From JAGWAC01 sp038046265 (GTDB taxonomy: Archaea > Nanobdellota > Nanobdellia > SCGC-AAA011-G17 > JACPIM01): 13,959 bases of DNA. Below, piece after piece: positions 1-5,958 of the stretch (position 1 is its first letter; each line of letters opens with the position of its first letter). Made by a program: the position numbers and the translations under genes. The notes beneath the pieces are model-generated. The model saw nothing but the letters and a program-made list of their open reading frames with translations. It was not told the DNA's origin and did not search any database. Location: NCBI GenBank assembly GCA_038046265.1, contig JBBSWN010000018.1, positions 1 to 13,959 of the forward strand. The letters are read 5' to 3'.

Positions 1-9
1 AATGTCAAA

Positions 10-63
10 GAATAAGTAGATATGGAAAAAAGAGGTGTTTTAGAAAACCATACCTACTTATTC
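10..63 (-). repeat. Long stem-loop (16-bp inverted repeat)
   Basis: Bases 10-25 and 48-63 are inverted complements over 16 bp around a 22-nt A-rich loop. The single non-match is A/C in plus-strand RNA but a G-U pair in minus-strand RNA, so a minus-strand transcript folds fully. It lies about 55 nt past the stop of the minus-strand membrane-protein gene that ends at 117, so it could be the 3' end structure or terminator of that transcript. It could also be the edge of something cut off by the window. Confidence 0.5.
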
Positions 64-116
64 GTAATTGACTAGGATTTTATCTTATTTAACCCCCAAA
101 GTATATAATATACTTT

Positions 117-737
117 CTAATATATAAATATTTTCTTTATTTTGGTAAAAACGTGTTTAAATTTAGGTATGAGGCTTATAACGGCTAAAATTAAGGAAAG
201 AATGAAACTTCTCAGTAAAATTGAGGAAAAAAAGTTTTTGAAGAAAATTTCTGGAAATAATTTAATTAAAGCTGCTTCTTTGTCTAATAACCAAAGATTA
301 TTTTTAAAAAAAATCAAGTGAAAATTGTAAAACAAAGATGAGAAGTTTAGAATTACTAGAATAGTACTTAAAAAAAGAACAAAGAGAAAGGAAATCATTA
401 ATATTTTATTTAATTCTTTAAAATATTTTGTAATTAACAGGAAGAATAAAATTATTAGGAAGTAAAGAAAGAAGATAATGTTATTAATCAAGGTTTTTAC
501 GTCATTTAAATGAAGAATTTCTTTTTCTGTGTAAATTTCTTTTTTCAATTGTTCACTGCTTTTAAAGTAGTTTATAATGTTTATTGATTGTTCTTTATTA
601 AAACCGGGGTTATTTTCTGATAAAGATTCATAGAAATTTGGATTAAAAATTAATATTCTAAAGTTTAGAAAAACTATTATTAAGGCTAGTAAAAAACCAA
701 GGAAGTATTTCATTGTGAAAACGCGACACATTACCAT
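117..737 (-). CDS. DUF1461/TIGR01906 integral membrane protein, Lit-like
   Basis: A polytopic membrane protein of about 200 residues with hydrophobic segments near 10-30, 85-103, 112-134 and 170-190. It has the family layout: an HLNDVK motif (His76) before the second membrane segment, and the segment FYNFHLIFFKNNLW (His140) followed by LFPEIFF. The bacterial relative Lit moves an acyl chain within lipoproteins using two histidines; His76 and His140 are the natural equivalents, but function in an archaeon is inference. The start is uncertain: Met9 (position 713) begins a typical MKYFLGFLLALI membrane start, whereas a TATA-like ATTTAAAT at 769-776 predicts transcription from about 747, compatible with either Met. 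No clear ribosome-binding site precedes either. Confidence 0.75.
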   Translation of the reverse strand: MVMCRVFTMKYFLGFLLALIIVFLNFRILIFNPNFYESLSENNPGFNKEQSINIINYFKSSEQLKKEIYTEKEILHLNDVKTLINNIIFFLYFLIILFFLLITKYFKELNKILMISFLFVLFLSTILVILNFSSLFYNFHLIFFKNNLWLLDKEAALIKLFPEIFFKNFFSSILLRSFILSLILAVISLIPKFKHVFTKIKKIFIY

Positions 738-842
738 GTGCTAGTTGCGTAAGTTTTGTGGAACATAGATTTAAATTCCTATAAACTATATTAGTTGCTT
801 ACTAATGTTCAATCAGTAAATTTATAAATAATTCTAAATCAT

Positions 843-1274
843 TTAAAATAACGACTTAAAACCTTTTTTTAATAAATTATAATTTAGATTTCCTCTCTTT
901 TCTAACCAAGTTGGCGGATAATTTTTATACTTTTGTTCTGCTTCTTCTGCATAGACTCTAGTCATATGCCCCTCTACATAATGAGCTCTTATGTATTTAT
1001 ATTCGGCAGTTGGTTTTACTTGTTTTAATTTATGCTCGTTAAATCTTTTATAAAAATTCTGAGTACTACCAACATAATAAAAAGGATTATTTCCAAATAA
1101 ACTCTTTGTACATTCTATAATATATGTATAAAAAGGATATTCTTGTCTTAATTTTGGTTTATGAAAATGGAAAAAAACCCTGCTAAAAGAATAAACTATT
1201 AGAAAAATAATAAAAAAAGTTATTATTTCTCTTATTGGAATTCTTATTGCTTCTATAATTATCTCTTTGACCAT
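843..1274 (-). CDS. Membrane-anchored GIY-YIG nuclease-domain protein
   Basis: A 143-residue protein with one hydrophobic segment (about 17-32), then a GIY-YIG nuclease core. The first motif reads YTY (49-51), the second YYVGS with YVG at 67-69, followed by the conserved Arg in FYKRF (78) and an acidic stretch YAEEAEQ (108-114) holding the likely metal-binding Glu. Single-domain GIY-YIG proteins cut DNA in repair, recombination or mobility; an N-terminal membrane anchor is unusual, and the substrate cannot be inferred. The gene starts 16 nt after the 3' end of the upstream tRNA on the same strand, so it may be transcribed through from the tRNA promoter or from a weak TATA (1281-1289). Confidence 0.75.
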   Translation of the reverse strand: MVKEIIIEAIRIPIREIITFFIIFLIVYSFSRVFFHFHKPKLRQEYPFYTYIIECTKSLFGNNPFYYVGSTQNFYKRFNEHKLKQVKPTAEYKYIRAHYVEGHMTRVYAEEAEQKYKNYPPTWLEKRGNLNYNLLKKGFKSLF

Positions 1275-1335
1275 AGTAAAATAAATATACGCCGGGACTG
1301 GGATTTGAACCCAGATATCCTTTCGGAAACAGGAT

Positions 1336-1348
1336 CTTTACAACCTTT
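1336..1348 (-). other. tRNA intron 2 (13 nt, canonical position 37/38)
   Basis: A very short intron directly after A37. Exon UUGC (32-35) pairs with intron GUAA, flanked by bulges UAA and AGA. This is the canonical bulge-helix-bulge spacing, with only a 6-nt AAGGUU loop and no inner helix. Confidence 0.75.
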
Positions 1349-1356
1349 TAGCAATC

Positions 1357-1392
1357 CAACGCAAAATTTGATTAAACTTTCTTAAAAGTTTA
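1357..1392 (-). other. tRNA intron 1 (36 nt, position 29/30)
   Basis: This intron interrupts the 5' strand of the anticodon stem after C27-A28-G29. The junction folds as a bulge-helix-bulge: exon GCGC pairs with intron GCGU (one G-U), with 3-nt bulges AGU and UGG on opposite strands, and an outer helix of 7 bp between exon UGGUAAU and AUUGCUA. Inside is an 8-bp palindrome (1373-1392) with a 4-nt loop. It is a non-canonical position, presumably cut by the archaeal tRNA splicing endonuclease. Confidence 0.75.
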
Positions 1393-1445
1393 CTGCGCAT
1401 TACCAGGTTGTGCCATCCCGGCACAGATATACTTTTAATTTAGAG

Positions 1446-1471
1446 AATTTAAAAAGCTTTTTATATATAAA
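1446..1471. promoter_or_regulatory. Divergent promoter for tRNA-Ser and the 1490 gene
   Basis: A near-symmetrical block centred on AAAAAGCTTTTT. Rightward, TTTATATATAA (1459-1470) sits about 25 bp before the ATG at 1490, implying a leaderless mRNA. Leftward, TTTTTAAAT (1448-1456 on the minus strand) sits about 25 bp before the predicted pre-tRNA start near 1427. Confidence 0.6.
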
Positions 1472-1489
1472 GAAACTCAATTTATAATT

Positions 1490-1987
1490 ATGCCACAGAA
1501 ACTTACAGTTGCTCCAAGCCTTAAAATAAAGCAAAGGTCTGTTTTTAATTTAGATGAACTATATAAGGTAATGTTCAGGTGGTTTGAGCTTTATGGGTAT
1601 GATATGCAGGAGCTTGAATACAGGGATTCTGTTGAGGGAAATGCAAAGCATCTTGAAATTAAATGGAAGGCAACAAAAAGAATAGATGACTATATGGAGT
1701 TTCATATATTAGTGAATTTTCTTATTTTAGGCCTGGAGAAGGCTGAAATAGAGCAAGACGGGGTAAAAATAAAGACAGACAGGGGTGAGGTTGAGTTAAA
1801 TATAACTGGACAGCTTGTAAAAGATTATGAAGACAAGTGGGAGTCTGGATATGCAAAAGTCATAAGGGATATTTATGACAAGTATGTAATTCATGACAGA
1901 ATAGACAGCCTAGGCGGGGAGCTTTATGAGGAAGTTTACAAGCTTATAGATGAAGTAAAGGCTTTTTTAAACTTACACAGGTTTTAA
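1490..1987 (+). CDS. Conserved protein of unknown function, archaeal
   Basis: A soluble protein of 165 residues without signal peptide or membrane segment. It is rich in aromatic and charged residues: a basic N-terminus, a centre alternating short strands (LEIKWKATKRIDDYMEFH, then KIKTDRGEVELNITGQL), and a helical C-terminus ending in LYEEVYKLIDEVKAFL. The WKATKRIDDY and KDYEDKWE blocks look like motifs of a family I associate with DPANN genomes, but I cannot name a function. The start is firm because the TATA box lies about 25 bp upstream. It is monocistronic: the next element is a separate RNA promoter. Confidence 0.8.
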   Translation: MPQKLTVAPSLKIKQRSVFNLDELYKVMFRWFELYGYDMQELEYRDSVEGNAKHLEIKWKATKRIDDYMEFHILVNFLILGLEKAEIEQDGVKIKTDRGEVELNITGQLVKDYEDKWESGYAKVIRDIYDKYVIHDRIDSLGGELYEEVYKLIDEVKAFLNLHRF

Positions 1988-2025
1988 TTCTTTCTTTGGT
2001 TCATAATGGTTTAAAAATAACAAAG

Positions 2026-2036
2026 CTTTTAAATAT
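2026..2036 (+). promoter_or_regulatory. TATA box of the structured RNA
   Basis: CTTTTAAATATA preceded by CAAAG, like the promoter at 1459. Its centre is 25 bp before 2056, exactly the first base of the closing stem of the predicted RNA. Confidence 0.5.
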
Positions 2037-2055
2037 ACAGAGTATATGATATTAA

Positions 2056-2130
2056 GCCCGCCATGAGAATACTCAATGGAGCTAACGATATTATATCAAG
2101 CGATGAGCTTGGGAGTTAGTGTTGCGGGCA
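2056..2130 (+). ncRNA. Putative structured small RNA, unknown family
   Basis: About 75 nt with a GC-rich closing stem (2056-2060 with 2125-2129) in an AT-rich intergenic space. Inside, hairpin A pairs CCAU-GAG (2061-2067) with CUC-AUGG (2072-2079, one bulged A). Stem B pairs GCUAAC (2081-2086) with GUUAGU (2115-2120) and encloses the hairpin CAAGC/GCUUG (2097-2111) with loop GAUGA. The fold is a three-way junction. It has its own TATA box with a predicted start at 2056. It is tRNA-sized but has no T loop or T arm, so it is not a standard tRNA. It does not match box C/D, H/ACA, SRP or RNase P RNA hallmarks that I can recall. It could alternatively be a riboswitch-like leader of dnaG. Confidence 0.5.
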
Positions 2131-2220
2131 ATATTTAAAATAATAATTAATAAGGATTTAGAGCAAGATCATATCATATTTCATTACTCACTAAAAAAAG
2201 TAAATAGTGTGTAAAAGCTA

Positions 2221-2257
2221 GTTATATAGCTACTTGTTCTAAATGCTGTTATGGGAG
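2221..2257 (+). promoter_or_regulatory. dnaG promoter and ribosome-binding site
   Basis: TTATATAG (2222-2229) is a candidate TATA box, predicting transcription from about 2250. GGGAG at 2253-2257 is 6 nt before the ATG at 2264, which supports that start over the upstream in-frame ATG at 2243. Confidence 0.45.
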
Positions 2258-2263
2258 CTAAAA

Positions 2264-3496
2264 ATGGGAAAAATAAGCCCAGTGTCTTCAAAATACATAA
2301 TTCACACATTTATTCAAATTGAGGGTGTGGTTGACAGGCCTGATGTTATTGGAGCTATATTTGGACAGACAGAAGGATTACTAGGAACAGAGCTGGAATT
2401 AAGGGAATTACAAAGATCAGGAAGAATAGGAAGAATTGAAGTAAAACTAGATACTAAGTCTGGAAAAACAGAAGGAAGCATACTTATTCCTTCAAGCCTG
2501 GACAAGGCTGAAACTGCTATAATCGGGGCTGCATTGGAAACAATACAGAGAATAGGGCCCTGCAATGCAAAAGTAAAAATTGAGAAAATAGAAGACATAA
2601 GGATTTCTAAGAGAAATTTTGTTATTGAAAGAGCAAAGGAATTATTGAAGCAATTAACAGACGAAGTACTGCCTGATTCACAGGAAATTACAGATGAAGT
2701 TGCAAGCTCTGTAAGAATGATGGAAATTACAGAGTATGGAAAAGACAGACTACCTGCTGGACCTAATATTGATGATGCTGAAGAGGTAATTGTTGTTGAG
2801 GGAAGAGCAGATGTACTTAATTTATTAAAACATGGAATTAAGAATGTTGTAGGAATGAATGGGACTTCTGTTCCACAAACTATTGTTGAACTGAGCAAGA
2901 AAAAGATTATTACTTTGTTTGTTGATGGAGACAGAGGGGGAGACTTAATTATAAAAGAAGTTGCTGATATTGCCGAGATTGATTATGTAATTAAGGCACC
3001 TGATGGAAAAGAAGTTGAAGAAATTGCAAAAAAAGAAATTCACAAGGCATTAAGAAGCAAGGTTGCTATTGAACAAATTAAGATGGACTTAAGCAAGGTG
3101 ACTGATTCTTTAAGAAAACCTTTGATAAGAAGAGACTATGTAAATACAAGAGACTTAAAAGAAAGGGAGACAAGACAGGAGTTCAAGCCACAGCTAAAAG
3201 CTAATATTGCAAAAGACAATTTAAAAAAAATGCTTGATGATTTAGTAGGCACTAGAGGGGCTTATATACTTGACACAAATTCAAATATTTTAGGAAAAGT
3301 GCCCACAACTGAGTTAGCAACGACAATCAAGGATTTAAATTCAAACAATATTTATGCTGTTGTATTTGACGGATCAATTACAAAAGACATTGCTTCTGTT
3401 GCTGAAAGATCCAATATCAAGGTTTTGGTTGCAATGGATTCAAGGATTAAGCCAAGTGAAACACAAGTAGACATTATAACAAGCACTGACTTATAA
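2264..3496 (+). CDS. dnaG: DnaG-type primase, archaeal (exosome-associated)
   Basis: A protein of 410 residues from Met at 2264 (MGKISPVSSKYIIH, the usual archaeal beginning). The N-terminal block has PDVIGAIFGQTEGLLG and LRELQRSGRIGRIEV, diagnostic of archaeal DnaG. The TOPRIM domain follows, with VVEGRAD (around 177-183, metal-binding Glu) and FVDGDRGG (around 219-226, acidic pair). The C-terminal part (after about 270) is the archaeal-specific region. Archaeal DnaG makes short RNA primers in vitro and is also a stable part of the RNA exosome, binding its Csl4/Rrp4 cap; which role dominates here cannot be told. Starting at ATG 2243 would add seven untypical residues. Confidence 0.95.
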   Translation: MGKISPVSSKYIIHTFIQIEGVVDRPDVIGAIFGQTEGLLGTELELRELQRSGRIGRIEVKLDTKSGKTEGSILIPSSLDKAETAIIGAALETIQRIGPCNAKVKIEKIEDIRISKRNFVIERAKELLKQLTDEVLPDSQEITDEVASSVRMMEITEYGKDRLPAGPNIDDAEEVIVVEGRADVLNLLKHGIKNVVGMNGTSVPQTIVELSKKKIITLFVDGDRGGDLIIKEVADIAEIDYVIKAPDGKEVEEIAKKEIHKALRSKVAIEQIKMDLSKVTDSLRKPLIRRDYVNTRDLKERETRQEFKPQLKANIAKDNLKKMLDDLVGTRGAYILDTNSNILGKVPTTELATTIKDLNSNNIYAVVFDGSITKDIASVAERSNIKVLVAMDSRIKPSETQVDIITSTDL

Positions 3497-3524
3497 GAGC
3501 TTTTCTTTAGAAAAAGAAAACCTC
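3497..3524. terminator. Hairpin directly after dnaG
   Basis: Begins at the base after the stop codon. GAG, a C/C mismatch, then TTTTCTTT paired with AAAGAAAA around an AGAA loop. It is followed by CGGAAAA, as in two other hairpins of this window. A 3'-end or stability element is likely, with a terminator role inferred. Confidence 0.45.
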
Positions 3525-3549
3525 GGAAAAGAAATTATATTGGGAAAGG

Positions 3550-3557
3550 TTTATTAA
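3550..3557 (+). promoter_or_regulatory. TATA box of the 3582 gene
   Basis: TTTATTAA, centred about 28 bp before the ATG at 3582, predicts a leaderless or nearly leaderless mRNA. Confidence 0.45.
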
Positions 3558-3581
3558 GTTCTTTTTGTTTTTAATTTTGTA

Positions 3582-4067
3582 ATGAAAACAGAAAAAAGGA
3601 GAGTGTACTTGTATTTAGGAATTTTTGCTGTTTTTTTGTTTATAGTTCTTTATTATTTCGGGGCCTTTAAAGGAACTTGCGAAGATGAGAAATGCTTTCA
3701 GGATTCAGTTTCTGCTTGCTCTCCTAAGAAATATAACTTTAATGTAAACAACAATGTTTATACTTATGTTATATCAAGGTCTTTGGGAGAGAACTGCAAA
3801 ATAAAGGTAAGCTTGGAGAGGAGTGCTGAGGGCACTGATTTTGATACAAGAGGAAAGCTAGAAGGAAAGTCAATGAACTGCAAGGTACCTAAGTCTGAAT
3901 TAGGAGCTGTTAATTTAAATGAAGTTGAGAATTTACTTGGATACTGCACAGGGCCTTTGAAAGAAGGAATGTACGAAATATTGATTAAGAAAATGTACGG
4001 GATTATAATAAGCAATTTAGGGGAGATTTTAGGAGAAGTACAGTTAGGATTGATTAAGAAAGTTTAG
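3582..4067 (+). CDS. Membrane-anchored extracytoplasmic protein with six cysteines
   Basis: A protein of 161 residues with a basic start (KTEKRR), one membrane segment (about 8-27) and an outside domain. All six cysteines (33, 38, 46, 72, 100, 122) lie after the membrane segment, an even number consistent with three disulfides outside the cell. The CEDEKCF motif follows the membrane directly. No catalytic motif is visible, and the family is unknown to me. It may be an uncleaved signal anchor. It stands alone between the dnaG 3' hairpin and the convergent hsp20 end. Confidence 0.75.
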   Translation: MKTEKRRVYLYLGIFAVFLFIVLYYFGAFKGTCEDEKCFQDSVSACSPKKYNFNVNNNVYTYVISRSLGENCKIKVSLERSAEGTDFDTRGKLEGKSMNCKVPKSELGAVNLNEVENLLGYCTGPLKEGMYEILIKKMYGIIISNLGEILGEVQLGLIKKV

Positions 4068-4076
4068 TACTTTGAT

Positions 4077-4096
4077 AAAACTTTTTCTAAAAATTT
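4077..4096. terminator. AT-rich hairpin between convergent genes
   Basis: AAAA-C-TTTTT and AAAAA-TTTTT form a short inverted repeat with T runs on both strands. It lies exactly between the ends of the plus-strand gene (4067) and hsp20 (4097), so it may end transcription from both sides. Confidence 0.4.
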
Positions 4097-4495
4097 TTAT
4101 TTGATATTTACTTTAGTTCCTAGTTTTGTCTTTATTTTTGGTATGGAAATATTTAATTTACCATTTACGAATTCTGCGTCTATTTCATCCATGTTTACAT
4201 TTGCAGGAAGAGATATTGATGCCCTATAGCCTTTATAGGAACTTTGCTTTAAATTTGTTTTCTTCTTTTCTCCTATGACGTCAAGGGACATATGGCTAAC
4301 AATTAAGTCAATATCTTCTTTAGAAAGATCATTCATTTCAACTGAAATATAAAGAAATTTATGATTTTGGGATATGGTGATAGAGGGCCTTTTATAATTG
4401 CCAAACAAAGATTCATTCAGCTTTTCAAAAGTTTTGTTGACTTCTGCTTGGACCTTATCTATTTTTAAGTATGACTTTATGTCCAGATTTATCAC
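4097..4495 (-). CDS. Small heat-shock protein, Hsp20/alpha-crystallin family
   Basis: A protein of 132 residues: a short helical N-terminus, then an alpha-crystallin domain (about 37-120). Its end carries the family hallmarks GYRASISLPANV (89-100) and AEFVNGKLNISIPK (107-120), matching the consensus A-x-x-x-N-G-V-L-x-I-x-x-P-K. Hsp20 proteins form oligomers that hold unfolding proteins, ATP-independently, in the cytoplasm. It is the last gene of the rpl7ae operon, with 2 nt after the ndk stop. The predicted start is GTG, and the GAGGTG that would serve as ribosome-binding site overlaps it, so initiation is probably coupled to ndk termination or uses another codon slightly downstream. Confidence 0.85.
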   Translation of the reverse strand: MINLDIKSYLKIDKVQAEVNKTFEKLNESLFGNYKRPSITISQNHKFLYISVEMNDLSKEDIDLIVSHMSLDVIGEKKKTNLKQSSYKGYRASISLPANVNMDEIDAEFVNGKLNISIPKIKTKLGTKVNIK

Positions 4496-4497
4496 CT

Positions 4498-5064
4498 CTA
4501 TAAAATATGCTCATCGTGAACTCCCTTATATGAATGCAGCTCACTTTCTTTAAACCACAAGCTGATTTCTTTTTTAGCTTCTTCTTTTGTTCCAGAAGCA
4601 TGAATTAAGTTACGGCCACCTATTTTTCTGTATGTTGCATAGCCCATGCTTAAGTGAGTAAAATCTCCTCTTATTGTGCCAGGAGGGGATTTATGAGGGG
4701 AGGTTGTGCCAACTAATTTTCTTACAATTTCAACTGCATGCACTCCTTCTAAAACCATAGCAATTACAGGGCCTTCTGAAATGTATCTTATTAAGTCTTC
4801 ATACGCCCCTTTTCCAACTTTTTCTCTTGGTTCATTTACTTTTACGTTCATTGAATCATAATCTAAAAATGTTTTTTCAGTCAAGACAGGAATCAATGAT
4901 TCTGGGTAGTGTTTTTTTGCAAAATCCTTGTCTATCCATATCATTTTTAAGCCAACTATTTTTAAGCCTGTTTTTTCAAATCTAGAAATAATCTCACCGG
5001 ACAAATTTCTTTTTACGCCGTCTGGCTTTATAATCACTAATGTTCTTTCAATAAATTCTTTCAT
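4498..5064 (-). CDS. ndk: Nucleoside diphosphate kinase, long form
   Basis: Moves the terminal phosphate of ATP to other nucleoside diphosphates through a phospho-histidine. Visible signatures are TLVIIKPDGVKR (Lys13), the catalytic histidine in NLIHASGT (His155), RGDFT (132-136) and the C-terminal HDEHIL. At 188 residues it is longer than the common 130-150. The extra length is an insertion at about 55-86, between KKHYPE and GAYEDLI. It follows rpl24e in the classic archaeal order L7Ae-S28e-L24e-Ndk. Its ATG is only 3 nt after a hairpin (5068-5089) whose 3' arm carries AAGGG, the only ribosome-binding-like bases, so translation may depend on opening that hairpin. Confidence 0.95.
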   Translation of the reverse strand: MKEFIERTLVIIKPDGVKRNLSGEIISRFEKTGLKIVGLKMIWIDKDFAKKHYPESLIPVLTEKTFLDYDSMNVKVNEPREKVGKGAYEDLIRYISEGPVIAMVLEGVHAVEIVRKLVGTTSPHKSPPGTIRGDFTHLSMGYATYRKIGGRNLIHASGTKEEAKKEISLWFKESELHSYKGVHDEHIL

Positions 5065-5067
5065 TGT

Positions 5068-5089
5068 AACCCTTTTTGAAAAAAGCGTT
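5068..5089. promoter_or_regulatory. Hairpin element before ndk
   Basis: AAC, one C/C (or G/G) mismatch, CTTTT(T) paired with (A)AAAAG, GTT, with a very tight loop. CGGAAAA follows at 5092-5098. The element matches the copy before rpl7ae (5979-6001) over about 30 bases. Confidence 0.5.
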
Positions 5090-5109
5090 AACGGAAAATG
5101 TTGCGCTCT

Positions 5110-5280
5110 TTATTCTTTTTTATAGTGCTTTGTCCACTTTATATGTGTTGGGTTTCTTTTAAGCTTTGTAAAGTTTTTTTCACATTTTGTTGAACAATAT
5201 GGCCTTTGCTTGCCTGATTTTTCAACAAATATTTTCCCTGTTCCTAATGGTATTGTTTCACCACAAAAAGTGCATTTCAT
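5110..5280 (-). CDS. rpl24e: Ribosomal protein L24e
   Basis: A complete gene of 56 residues: MKCTFCGETIPLGTGK starts it and KRNPTHIKWTKHY lies near its end. It is a large-subunit protein with a four-cysteine zinc ribbon, CxxC at 3-6 and CxxxC at 29-33 (PYCSTKC). The length is usual for archaeal L24e. The start is clear: the rps28e stop TGA is followed after one base by ATG, and GAGGT in the rps28e end provides a ribosome-binding site. It sits in the conserved archaeal order between S28e and Ndk. Confidence 0.95.
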   Translation of the reverse strand: MKCTFCGETIPLGTGKIFVEKSGKQRPYCSTKCEKNFTKLKRNPTHIKWTKHYKKE

Positions 5281-5281
5281 T

Positions 5282-5608
5282 TCAACCTCTTCTGTTTTGA
5301 GCCAGTTTTCTAGCTTCTATTTCAGTTTCTCTTAACATTAAAACATCTTTTTCACGTATAGGGCCTTTTACATTTCTTCTTATTATTTTGCCCTTGTCAT
5401 AGCCATCTAAAATCCTGCACCTTACTTGAGTGATTTCTCCTTTTGTGCCTGTTCTTCCTAGAATTTCTTCCACTGTTGCAGGAATAGCATGAGTAAAAAT
5501 TGATTTTTCCTGGGTTGTTTCAACTTTTTCTGCAAAAATAATTCCTTTCTTTTCTCTTCTTTTTTCCTTTCTTTCTTCTTTCCTTTTCTTTGCTTCTGTT
5601 ACTGCCAT
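5282..5608 (-). CDS. rps28e: Ribosomal protein S28e with basic N-terminal extension
   Basis: The core (about 41-108) is typical: ATVEEILGRTGTKGEITQVR, then the GYDKGKIIRRNVKGPI block and LMLRETEIEARKL, the near-invariant C-terminal signature. It is a small-subunit protein with an OB fold near the mRNA exit. The protein has 108 residues against roughly 65-75 in most archaea. The surplus is about 40 N-terminal residues, of which 1-22 are almost all Lys, Arg and Glu. No later Met or obvious internal start could remove the extension, so it looks real. The gene starts 2 nt after the rpl7ae stop with no strong ribosome-binding site, suggesting coupling. Confidence 0.93.
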   Translation of the reverse strand: MAVTEAKKRKEERKEKRREKKGIIFAEKVETTQEKSIFTHAIPATVEEILGRTGTKGEITQVRCRILDGYDKGKIIRRNVKGPIREKDVLMLRETEIEARKLAQNRRG

Positions 5609-5610
5609 TT

Positions 5611-5958
5611 TTACTTGTGCTTCTCAATTTCTTTTATAAGGTCTTTACTATCGCCTTCTTTTGTCACTGCAACTGCGCTTGTCCCAACTTCAATTCCAGC
5701 TGCTGCACCTAATTCTGATTTACTAGAAACAATCACTAAAGGAACTTTTTTTTCCTCGCATAGAGCTGGAAGGTGCATTACAACTTCTTTTGGATTCACG
5801 TCTTTTGCTATAACAACTAATTTTGTAATGCCTCTTTCAATAGATTTAGTAACTTCATTAATTCCTTTTTTTATTTTTCCTGTTTTCTTAGCTACTTCCA
5901 CTGCTTCAATTGCTTTTTTTGTCAGTTCTTTTGGAGATTCTTCGTTTAAATTTACCAT
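5611..5958 (-). CDS. rpl7ae: Ribosomal protein L7Ae (k-turn binding)
   Basis: A protein of 115 residues from the ATG at 5958. The k-turn-binding loop KGINEVTKSIERG (31-43) and the block AKDVNPKEVVMHLPALCEEK (51-70) are diagnostic. L7Ae is part of the large ribosomal subunit, of box C/D and H/ACA guide RNPs and, in archaea, of RNase P. The start is set by GGAGG at 5967-5971, 8 nt before ATG; a GTG at 6003 in the same frame would give 15 extra residues without a ribosome-binding site. It heads the operon rpl7ae-rps28e-rpl24e-ndk-hsp20. Confidence 0.95.
   Translation of the reverse strand: MVNLNEESPKELTKKAIEAVEVAKKTGKIKKGINEVTKSIERGITKLVVIAKDVNPKEVVMHLPALCEEKKVPLVIVSSKSELGAAAGIEVGTSAVAVTKEGDSKDLIKEIEKHK

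Larger units (their letters stand above)
1290..1422 (-). tRNA. tRNA-Ser(GCU) with two introns
   Basis: The acceptor strands (1416-1422 and 1291-1297) pair over 7 bp, and a perfect T arm with loop TTCAAAT lies at 1298-1314. Removing 1357-1392 and 1336-1348 yields an 84-nt class II tRNA. Its D stem is GCA/TGC with loop GG, its anticodon stem CAGGA/TCCTG pairs perfectly, its loop is TTGCTAA (anticodon GCT), and its 15-nt variable arm has stem TCC/GGA on a GAAA loop. The discriminator base is G, as expected for archaeal tRNA-Ser, and CCA is not encoded. Exons are 1393-1422, 1349-1356 (8 nt) and 1290-1335. The anticodon stem forms only after both introns are removed, which supports the model. A TATA box at about 1448-1456 lies upstream. 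Confidence 0.85.

Noticed and set aside
1341..1422. Single-intron tRNA-Leu or tRNA with missing D arm (ACAACC pairs with GGTTGT)
   Set aside because: The two-intron model gives every standard arm and 84 nt. The alternative leaves no normal anticodon loop, and the discriminator G fits Ser, not Leu. The ACAACC/GGTTGT pairing may still matter in the precursor.
2056..2130. A second tRNA, because of the size and GC-rich closing stem
   Set aside because: No T loop or T arm, and the stem is only 5-6 bp, so standard tRNA folding fails.
2314..2898. Minus-strand open frame of 194 codons inside dnaG
   Set aside because: Opposite to a certain dnaG; its Ser/Ile-rich composition is that of an antisense shadow, without a start signal.
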